12,787 nt of DNA from Thermoplasmatales archaeon ex4484_6. Lineage in GTDB: Archaea; Thermoplasmatota; Penumbrarchaeia; Penumbrarchaeales; Penumbrarchaeaceae. The position numbers were made by a program, and so were the translations under genes. Positions 1 through 5,767 of this stretch are shown piece by piece; position 1 is the first letter of the stretch, and each line of letters opens with the position of its first letter. Location of the stretch: assembly GCA_002254385.1 (NCBI GenBank), contig NJDO01000047.1, positions 1-12,787 of the forward strand. Reading direction: 5' to 3'. Under the pieces are notes generated by a model, which was not told the DNA's origin, did no database searches, and worked only from the letters and a program-made list of their open reading frames with translations.

Positions 1-1767
1 CCTCCTCCTCCGGTGAGGAATCAGAGACCCGTGCCCAAAGCACCATCGGACATCGTTCAGATGCTGGGAACATCTGTCATTCTGGATGGCAGGAACTCCA
101 CCGATGCCGACAGTGCCCCGTCCGGGGACGTGAATGGCACGGCGCTCGTCTATCAGTGGAACTTCACGAGGATCCCACCTGGATCGCTCATAAATGACGG
201 CTCCCTCTCTCCGAATGACACGGCCGCCATTGTCACGTTCGCTCCCGATGTTCCGGGTATCTACGATATATCCCTGGCGGTGTTCGACGGGGAGTACTGG
301 TCCAACCTCACGGATGAGGATTCCGTGAGGGTTCTGATGGAGAAACCGAACGAGCCCCCGGTGGCGGTAGCCGGTCCGGACCAGAGCGGGTACGAGGACA
401 CGCTTTACGTCCTGGACGGAAGCGGGTCCCACGATCCCGACGGTGAGATAACCGTATGGGAATGGACCTGCACGAGCCATGAGCTTGCACTTGATGACGC
501 CGACACCTCCACGCCCTCGTTCACACCTGCGGATCCCGGGACCTACACGTTCAGGCTCAGGGTGATGGATGACAACTCGACATGGTCGGCACCGGACACG
601 GTGAATGTCACGGCTGCAAGGGTGGGCGAGAACGTACCTCCGGTAGCGAATGCCGGCGAGGATCAGACAGTATTGCTGGGAGAAGAGGTCTACCTGGACG
701 GTTCGGGCTCATCGGACCCGGACGGAGAGATAATCACGTGGGAGTGGAGCTGTGTCAATAGAGACCCGATCTTTTCCGATCTGAATACCTCCTCCCCACA
801 TTTCACGGCGGAGGAGGAGGGAACTTACGAGATATCCCTGAGGGTGATGGATTCCAATCTCACGTGGTCCTCCCCCGATGTGGTGAATGTTATCGTGGAG
901 GTCCCCTATCACAATCCCCCGCCGGTGGCCGATGCCGGGGAGGATATACACGCGGAAGTCGGGGAGATGGTGACACTTGATGGATCCGGGTCATTCGACG
1001 AAAACGGTTTCGTGGCACAGTTCAACTGGACATGTGTATCCCACTCAGTGACCCTCTTCGAGAGGTTGACATCCCATCCGTCGTTCGTTCCCGGGGAGGT
1101 CGGAACCTACGTGTTCACGCTGGCGGTATCGGACAACGAGGGTGCCTGGAGCCAGGAGGATGAGGTCAATGTATTCGTAACGGAGTCCCTGCCCTCCAGG
1201 TATGATGTTCATATTGGCCCCTTCCGGTATGATGACGGGGGCCTTGTGACGGAAGGTACTGTCGAGATGGAGCCGGTGTCCGGGAGCGGTATGAGCTCGT
1301 CACTGGGGGATGACGGCCGGGCCTACTTCGGCGATATGCTTCCCGGAACGTATTCCATATCGCTGTTCATTAACGGTTCCATCGTTCTCGGACCTGTTGT
1401 GATAACGGTGGAAGAGGATGGGTCCGTTTCCTACGGCGGCGTGCAGCTGTCGGTGGAGAGGCCCGGTAACGGAGGTGACGGACCGGAGGATCCCGGGAGC
1501 AACGACACCGGAGAGGTTGAAGATGTGGTGTCGGATGGAGAAGGGGGATCGGGAGCTGTCGTGGCCATCGTGGTCCTCATCATACTGCTTGTCATAGGGG
1601 GAGCTGTGATCCTCGCCGTGTTCCTTGTGAAGAAGAGGTCGGGGAATACGCGGTCCGATGACGGGGATGAGAAAGGGGAAAGGATATGCCCCTCATGCGG
1701 GGGGAAGATGACATTCTCCGAGGATTTCAACAGGTACAGATGCATCGACTGCGGCAAGTACGGGTGA
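1..1767 (+). CDS. PKD-repeat surface protein with C-terminal membrane helix and cytoplasmic zinc ribbon (5' partial)
   Basis: The reading frame is open from base 1, and the first codons (Pro-rich) look like the start of a PKD repeat. The true start is therefore upstream, and the GTG at 13 is not a credible start. Residues are counted from base 1 (588 visible). Four PKD-like beta-sandwich repeats lie at about 8-113, 117-204, 211-299 and 305-393, with the recurring elements PPVA-AG-DQ, LDGSGS-DPDGEI and W-W-C. A further beta-rich domain (about 399-484) ends in a prealbumin-like LPGTYSISLFING segment. A Gly/Asp/Glu-rich linker, a membrane helix (about 519-543) and a basic VKKR stop-transfer follow. 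The cytoplasmic tail ends in a zinc ribbon with CPSC (C563, C566) and CIDC (C581, C584). Several N-X-S/T sequons suggest N-glycosylation. PKD domains usually mediate surface or protein contacts; the partner is unknown. It heads a tight gene row with the kelch gene downstream. Confidence 0.9.
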   Translation, partial: PPPPVRNQRPVPKAPSDIVQMLGTSVILDGRNSTDADSAPSGDVNGTALVYQWNFTRIPPGSLINDGSLSPNDTAAIVTFAPDVPGIYDISLAVFDGEYWSNLTDEDSVRVLMEKPNEPPVAVAGPDQSGYEDTLYVLDGSGSHDPDGEITVWEWTCTSHELALDDADTSTPSFTPADPGTYTFRLRVMDDNSTWSAPDTVNVTAARVGENVPPVANAGEDQTVLLGEEVYLDGSGSSDPDGEIITWEWSCVNRDPIFSDLNTSSPHFTAEEEGTYEISLRVMDSNLTWSSPDVVNVIVEVPYHNPPPVADAGEDIHAEVGEMVTLDGSGSFDENGFVAQFNWTCVSHSVTLFERLTSHPSFVPGEVGTYVFTLAVSDNEGAWSQEDEVNVFVTESLPSRYDVHIGPFRYDDGGLVTEGTVEMEPVSGSGMSSSLGDDGRAYFGDMLPGTYSISLFINGSIVLGPVVITVEEDGSVSYGGVQLSVERPGNGGDGPEDPGSNDTGEVEDVVSDGEGGSGAVVAIVVLIILLVIGGAVILAVFLVKKRSGNTRSDDGDEKGERICPSCGGKMTFSEDFNRYRCIDCGKYG

Positions 1768-1768
1768 T

Positions 1769-3046
1769 ATGTTGCGGATCCGGTTCCTATCTCTCTTGAT
1801 AACGCTTCTTGTCATTTCTCCCCTTGTCATCTCGGTGGGGGGAGAGATTGATGTTTCGGTGAGGGTGCTGCCCAACATGCCCCGCCCGCGTTACAATCAT
1901 ACGTCGGTCAGGACAGGAGAGAGGATATACGTTTTCGGCGGCACCGCGGACGGGACCACGTCCCTTGCAATATCGGAGGCTCTCGATCCTAAGGCGAACG
2001 AATGGACGGAGCTCCCGAACATGTCCATCCCTAGAATGAGGCACACCGCCAGCTACATGGAGGCTCTAGGAAGAATAATTATCGTGGGAGGCTTCCAGGG
2101 GGGAGGGCATCCTTCCCTGTTCAGGCATTTCATGGGAGATGGCAACATTTCCCTTTCATCATGCGAGTTCTTCGACGTGGAAACGGAGCGTTTCACGGAG
2201 GCTCCACCGCTCGAAACCGGAAGATTCTGGCACAACACCCATCTGCTTCCCAACGGGAGCCTGCTCGTCATGGGGGGCCTGAACGTGACCTCCGGTACTC
2301 TTTCGTCCTGCGAGCTCTTCGACGGGAAGGGGTGGCGGGTCTTTCCCTCCCTTCCCATCCCCCTTGCAAGGTTCGCCTCCTGCGTGTATCCCGACGGAAG
2401 CATACTCGTTGCCGGGGGCCATAACGGAACGGTGAAGGTCGGATCGAGAAGAGCATTCCTCTTCGAGCCGTCAAGGGGTGAATGGAGAGAGGTATCACCG
2501 ATGAACCGGGGAAGGGGGTATCCCGGGTTCTGCTATCTTCCGGGTCATGGGTTCCTGGTTTCCGGCGGTTTCTCGATGCCCGGCATGGACGACCACACAT
2601 CGGCGGAGATTTACATAAGGGAAACGGATAAATGGGTAATGACCGGAAACATGTCCTTTCCAAGGCATGCGCACGGTAGTGTGGTAACGGCCGATGGTAG
2701 GGTGATGGTCGCCGGAGGTTCCAACTGCGAGACGGGGATGTGCCATTCCGGCATGGAGATCTACGACCCCGTGAAGAATGAATGGGAGAACATAGGTTCG
2801 TTCATAGTGGCAAGGAAATGGGGGACCGTCACGTCCACCCCGGACGGGGATGCGGTGGTGATAGGAGGCAGGGCCTGCAACTATGCAACGGGAAGGAGCG
2901 AGCTGGTCCTCTTCTCGGATGTATCATCCGTGGAAACGGATACGTTCCTACGCGATCTCTGTCTGGGAACGATGTTCCTCTCGATCTTCCTGATCCTGCC
3001 CGCGGCCCTGGTGTGGAAGATGAGAAGGCTGGAGGGTTTCGATTGA
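1769..3046 (+). CDS. Secreted kelch-repeat beta-propeller protein with C-terminal membrane anchor
   Basis: This 425-aa protein begins with a signal peptide (about residues 1-25, hydrophobic LLITLLVISPLVISV). Seven kelch repeats follow, marked by Gly-Gly pairs after a hydrophobic strand at residues 57-58, 107-108, 169-170, 216-217, 266-267, 316-317 and 367-368. Spacing is about 50 residues and conserved W/F and Y-DP-NEW elements recur, so a seven-bladed propeller is expected. A membrane helix (about 397-415) followed by KMRR anchors it with a very short cytoplasmic tail. The ATG lies 1 base after the TGA of the PKD gene, and the GGTGAT motif at 1763-1768 abuts the ATG, which suggests translational coupling. 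Kelch propellers bind proteins or glycans, and some (galactose oxidase type) are enzymes. No copper-site signature is obvious, so a binding role is the safer inference. Confidence 0.9.
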   Translation: MLRIRFLSLLITLLVISPLVISVGGEIDVSVRVLPNMPRPRYNHTSVRTGERIYVFGGTADGTTSLAISEALDPKANEWTELPNMSIPRMRHTASYMEALGRIIIVGGFQGGGHPSLFRHFMGDGNISLSSCEFFDVETERFTEAPPLETGRFWHNTHLLPNGSLLVMGGLNVTSGTLSSCELFDGKGWRVFPSLPIPLARFASCVYPDGSILVAGGHNGTVKVGSRRAFLFEPSRGEWREVSPMNRGRGYPGFCYLPGHGFLVSGGFSMPGMDDHTSAEIYIRETDKWVMTGNMSFPRHAHGSVVTADGRVMVAGGSNCETGMCHSGMEIYDPVKNEWENIGSFIVARKWGTVTSTPDGDAVVIGGRACNYATGRSELVLFSDVSSVETDTFLRDLCLGTMFLSIFLILPAALVWKMRRLEGFD

Positions 3047-3510
3047 CGGGGGAAGAGGGTATCAGGTGGTCATACGACACGATACCCCACATTCTGACGG
3101 TCCTGCTCGGTCTTGCGGTCATGTTCATGGGCCACGAGCTCTGGGGAGCCTTCTACATGCTCGTTGTGATCTTCGGGATGCTCAGGTTCTGGTCATCCAT
3201 ATGCACCCGGTGCAGGGCATATTCTTCCCCCTCGTGTCCAAGTGGATACGGCATCATTTCGGCAAGACTGTTTCCCCAACGAGAGGGGGATTTCGAGCGT
3301 GCGTTCCGGAGAAACATCATATCGGTTTCCCTTCAGTGGTTCATCCCGCTGATCGTCGGAGCCTTCTATCTCGTATTCCGTTTCGATACGCTGCTGCTCG
3401 CTGTCTACCTGGCCTTCGTGATTGTGGGTTTCGTTGTGGTACCCGCCGCCGCGCGGATGAAGGGATGCGGCAGCTGTCCCCAGAAAGCCGAATGTCCGTT
3501 CAGGAAATGA
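3043..3510 (+). CDS. Small cysteine-rich four-helix membrane protein, function unknown
   Basis: No named family is recognised. The best start is the TTG at 3043, which overlaps the kelch stop in a TTGA arrangement and gives 155 aa. No closer ATG or GTG keeps the first helix, and a longer upstream frame would only shadow the kelch gene. Predicted membrane segments lie at about 16-30, 32-50, 96-112 and 115-133. A loop between helices 2 and 3 carries C54, C57 and C65 followed by PSGYG, and the C-terminus carries C142, C145 and C151. Both clusters should lie on the same, probably cytoplasmic, side, so together they could bind a metal or iron-sulfur centre or form redox disulfides; this is inference. 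The gene is translationally coupled to the kelch gene, suggesting a shared transcript with the surface proteins. Its stop lies 2 bp from the convergent rubrerythrin stop. The TTG start is the least certain part. Confidence 0.75.
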   Translation: MTGEEGIRWSYDTIPHILTVLLGLAVMFMGHELWGAFYMLVVIFGMLRFWSSICTRCRAYSSPSCPSGYGIISARLFPQREGDFERAFRRNIISVSLQWFIPLIVGAFYLVFRFDTLLLAVYLAFVIVGFVVVPAAARMKGCGSCPQKAECPFRK

Positions 3511-3512
3511 GG

Positions 3513-3968
3513 TCAGTTCCATTTCAGTACGTGGTCATCGTACTCTATCTCGAATCGGAGCTTGTGCCTCGCTTCCTCGTTGGCGATGCCGATCAGAAGT
3601 CGGGAAAGCTCCGGATCATCCACCATCTCCGAGAGATCCATGTAGAGCCTGAAGGCTGCCTTCTCCTTCTTCATTGCAAGAATGAGGGCTCCCTGATAGT
3701 CCATTGTCTTTGTGGGGTTGACATCCACTATGTAATCGGATATCTTCAGGTCCGGAACCTTCTCATCCTTCATGATGTCTATCTTCCCGTCCCTTGCAAG
3801 TTCCAGCTTCTTCTTGTGCCCCAGCTCCTCCCGTGCAAAACCCTCGAACACCCTTTTCATCGACGGGTTGTCCATCTTTCCGGCAAGGTCCATGTAGAAA
3901 TCGTGGGCTTCCTGCTCCTTTTCGATGGCAAAATCGAACAGATCATATATCGAAGTCATCTCCTCCAT
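3513..3968 (-). CDS. Rubrerythrin-like (ferritin-like diiron) protein
   Basis: This 151-aa protein is all-helical with two internally similar halves. Diiron-ligand motifs are visible: E18 in an E-x-x-A-x-x-F-Y helix, E48 and H51 in EELGH, E102 in E-x-x-A-x-x-L-Y, and E132 and H135 in EEARH. This is the rubrerythrin-type ferritin-like fold without a C-terminal rubredoxin domain, as no CxxC motifs are present. Family members reduce hydrogen peroxide or handle iron in the cytoplasm; which applies here cannot be told. The frame stays open to 4073, but the ATG at 3968 is chosen because an AGAGGT ribosome-binding motif lies 6 nt upstream, a TATA element precedes it, and the extra upstream residues do not resemble the family. 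It has its own promoter and converges on the membrane-protein gene with a 2-bp gap. Confidence 0.9.
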   Translation of the reverse strand: MEEMTSIYDLFDFAIEKEQEAHDFYMDLAGKMDNPSMKRVFEGFAREELGHKKKLELARDGKIDIMKDEKVPDLKISDYIVDVNPTKTMDYQGALILAMKKEKAAFRLYMDLSEMVDDPELSRLLIGIANEEARHKLRFEIEYDDHVLKWN

Positions 3969-3974
3969 GCATAT

Positions 3975-3980
3975 ACCTCT
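3975..3980 (-). promoter_or_regulatory. Ribosome-binding site of the rubrerythrin-like gene
   Basis: On the minus strand AGAGGT lies 6 nt before the ATG at 3968 and matches the archaeal anti-Shine-Dalgarno core. It decides the start in favour of 3968 over start codons further upstream in the same open frame. Confidence 0.6.
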
Positions 3981-4006
3981 TCGTTGAAGTGTAAACCCCC
4001 TTTGCA

Positions 4007-4018
4007 GATAAAAATATC
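4007..4018 (-). promoter_or_regulatory. Probable TATA box of the rubrerythrin-like gene
   Basis: On the minus strand this reads GATATTTTTATC, the most AT-rich patch in the 124-bp spacer between truA and the rubrerythrin-like gene. A start point about 25 nt downstream would fall near 3985 and give a short leader that includes the AGAGGT motif. The T-run might also help end truA transcripts. Assigned from position and composition only. Confidence 0.5.
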
Positions 4019-4092
4019 TTCCCGAAATAATGGACCCCCGTTTCCGGCAGGTCACCCCGCATCCATCCTGCATGATGCAATCGGGGATCCCC

Positions 4093-4938
4093 TCAAAGCA
4101 GGGACCTCAATGCCGTGTGAAGCAGGACCTTCATGGAAGCTTCCCATGCCTGGTTGTGGCTCCTTTTCCTTGCTATCTCGACAGCCCCGGGATGGATCGT
4201 GAAATCTATATCCTTGAATATCACGTCCATCAGCACGAGCCCAGTAGGCGGCATGGTCCTTATCCTGTCCTTCACCTTCAGTGCCTTATCGGAGGCTTCC
4301 GGACCCTTCAGAAGCTCCGCGAGAAGTTCACGTTCGAGGTCTCCCCTGGCCACCGCCAGTGCGGCCCCCACCATCCTCCTCACCTGGTTCCATAGGAACC
4401 TCCCCCCCACCATGTCGATAATGACCAGATCCCCCCTTCCGGAGAGGTCCTGTGCCCTGGCCAGATCGATCTGAACGACGGGATCCTTTCCCTCTTCCAG
4501 ACGGCAGAGATTTGTAAAATCGAACCTTCCGACGTATTCGGAGAGTGCGCCGTTCAGATCCTTCGTCTGCTCTCCGGTCATCTCTCCCGGTGGGAGATGG
4601 TACCTGTACCACCTGGAGTTGGCCCATCTGATGTTCTGCCCCTCCCTCATCCTTCCGTAGGCGATGCACCAAATGCCCTCCAGGTTGGCGTTGAGCCCCT
4701 TGAGCAGCTCTCCCGGATCCATGTCCGTTTCGATGGCGAAGACATTTCCGAGAGAGGAGACCCCCGCATCCGTTCTGGAGGAGAATTCGATGGGGTGAGG
4801 TCCTCCCGCTTCATGCTGGCCCATCCTCTTCAAAGCCTCCAGGATGGCTCCCTCCACGGAAAGAGCATCCTCGGATCCCTGTCTCTGGGAGCCGTGGAAG
4901 AGGCTCCCGTCGTAGGCTACCTTGATCCCGTACCTCAT
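4093..4938 (-). CDS. truA: tRNA pseudouridine(38-40) synthase TruA
   Basis: This 281-aa cytoplasmic enzyme isomerises uridines at positions 38-40 of the tRNA anticodon arm to pseudouridine. TruA hallmarks appear in order: an N-terminal YDGSLFHGSQRQ segment (residues 9-20), the catalytic aspartate D57 in SRTDAGV, ANSRWYRYHL (106-115), GRFDFTNLCR (137-146, equivalent to the HDFTNF motif), FLWNQVRRMVGA (181-192) and P-T-GLVLMDV (231-239). Length is normal for the family. The ATG at 4938 puts the conserved RYGIKVAYDG strand at the N-terminus and has a GGGGTG motif just upstream (4941-4946); the frame remains open to 5046, but those residues do not fit the family and overlap the divergent trmJ-like gene. 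It is divergently arranged with another anticodon-arm modification gene. Confidence 0.95.
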   Translation of the reverse strand: MRYGIKVAYDGSLFHGSQRQGSEDALSVEGAILEALKRMGQHEAGGPHPIEFSSRTDAGVSSLGNVFAIETDMDPGELLKGLNANLEGIWCIAYGRMREGQNIRWANSRWYRYHLPPGEMTGEQTKDLNGALSEYVGRFDFTNLCRLEEGKDPVVQIDLARAQDLSGRGDLVIIDMVGGRFLWNQVRRMVGAALAVARGDLERELLAELLKGPEASDKALKVKDRIRTMPPTGLVLMDVIFKDIDFTIHPGAVEIARKRSHNQAWEASMKVLLHTALRSLL

Positions 4939-5002
4939 GCCACCCCAATGGCGGTGAAACAGATATACCTTTAGACCGCTAACCCGGAAAGGTGATGCCC
5001 GT
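4939..5002. promoter_or_regulatory. Divergent promoter region between truA and trmJ-like gene
   Basis: The 64-bp spacer holds one AT-rich TATA-like patch, AGATATACCTTTAG (4961-4974). It lies inside an imperfect dyad whose arms are GCGGT (4951-4955) and ACCGC (4975-4979). Purine-rich GAAA and, on the other strand, TAAAG sit beside the TATA core in both directions, as BRE elements would. The single element is about 26 nt from the truA ATG and about 39 nt from the trmJ ATG, so it could serve both genes. Confidence 0.45.
4991..4996 (+). promoter_or_regulatory. Ribosome-binding site of the trmJ-like gene
   Basis: GGTGAT, a match to the archaeal 16S 3'-end complement, lies 6 nt before the ATG at 5003. 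It supports 5003 over the in-frame ATG at 5024. Confidence 0.6.
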
Positions 5003-5767
5003 ATGGAGGGAAAACGTCCGGGAATGGATCGCATCGTTCCCATCATCGTTCAGCCGAAGTATCAGGGGAACATCGGTTCCATAGCAAGGCTGTGCAGGAA
5101 CTTCGGGGTGAGGGAGCTCATCCTTGTGGATCCCCCGCCCCTGGAGGATGAGGCCTGGGCATATTCCATGCACGGCAGGGAGGTGCTGGAAAGGGCCGTC
5201 ATCGTGGACTCTCTGGAGGAGGCTTCCGGTATGGTGGACCACCTGGTCGGGACATCCGGTGTGTCCGAATCCACGGAGAAGAACTACCACCGCAATCCCG
5301 TGTACCCCCGCGAGTTCATCTCGTGGTCAAGGGATGCCTCCGGCAGGATCGGTCTTGCGTTCGGGAGGGAGGATTTCGGTCTTTTCAGGACCGAGCTGGA
5401 CATATGCGATCTGCTCGTCACGATACCGGCTTCCCCCGCATATCCGATACTGAACCTCTCCCATGCGGTCTCCATAATCCTCTATGAGCTGTTCAATGCG
5501 GCGGAGGAACCTCCGAGAAGGAATGCCAGGCCCGCAACGGGGACGGAGAAGGAGGCGCTTTTCGCCCATTATGACAGGTTGATGGAGGCCTGCGGCGTCC
5601 CCGAGCACAAGAGGCCCATAGCGAGGACCAATTTTCGCAGGATGGTATCGAGGTCCAACATGAATTACAGGGAATTCTACTCCCTGATGGGTACGTTCTC
5701 GAGGGCCATGGTCAGAATTGGAAGGTCAGCGACCGGAGACGATGCTGAATTTGGGACCCTCGGATGA
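5003..5767 (+). CDS. trmJ: TrmJ-like SPOUT tRNA 2'-O-methyltransferase
   Basis: This 254-aa protein has the three SpoU-class motifs: motif 1 N23-IGSIAR with N33, motif 2 LAFGREDFGL (118-127), and motif 3 IPASPAYPILNLSHAVSIILYEL (141-163), which builds the SAM-binding trefoil knot. A C-terminal helical extension (about 175-240) is typical of TrmJ. Archaeal TrmJ methylates the 2'-OH of cytidine 32 in tRNA using SAM; the exact substrate here is inferred from family resemblance. The ATG at 5003 has a GGTGAT site; an ATG at 5024 is possible and would drop seven non-conserved residues. It diverges from truA, and its last 14 codons overlap the 3' end of the convergent protease gene (42 bp). Other SpoU methyltransferases are the main alternative, but the NLSHAV form of motif 3 and the tail favour TrmJ. 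Confidence 0.88.
   Translation: MEGKRPGMDRIVPIIVQPKYQGNIGSIARLCRNFGVRELILVDPPPLEDEAWAYSMHGREVLERAVIVDSLEEASGMVDHLVGTSGVSESTEKNYHRNPVYPREFISWSRDASGRIGLAFGREDFGLFRTELDICDLLVTIPASPAYPILNLSHAVSIILYELFNAAEEPPRRNARPATGTEKEALFAHYDRLMEACGVPEHKRPIARTNFRRMVSRSNMNYREFYSLMGTFSRAMVRIGRSATGDDAEFGTLG

Noticed and set aside
12..15. GTG at base 13 as start of the first PKD gene
   Set aside because: The frame is open upstream to the window edge and begins in the Pro-rich lead-in of a PKD repeat with no signal peptide, so the gene is cut by the window.
400..1180. PKD-encoding DNA as a direct-repeat array or CRISPR-like structure
   Set aside because: The repeats are about 280 bp, diverged at DNA level, and explained by tandem protein domains.
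2782..3042. Upstream extension of the Cys-rich membrane protein into the kelch gene
   Set aside because: This part lies inside well-supported kelch repeats and encodes a low-complexity Gly/Arg-rich sequence. The TTG at 3043 gives a sensible start.
3969..4073. N-terminal extension of the rubrerythrin-like protein
   Set aside because: A ribosome-binding motif and TATA element lie within this stretch, and the encoded residues do not resemble the family.
4083..4092. GGGGATCCCC palindrome as a truA terminator
   Set aside because: It is short, has no loop, and is not followed by an immediate T-run on the minus strand, so it is too weak to call.
3066..4202. Long plus-strand open frame antisense to the rubrerythrin-like gene
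   Set aside because: The product has no family resemblance. It covers the complement of clear diiron motifs and parts of two other genes, so it is a shadow of GC-rich codon use.
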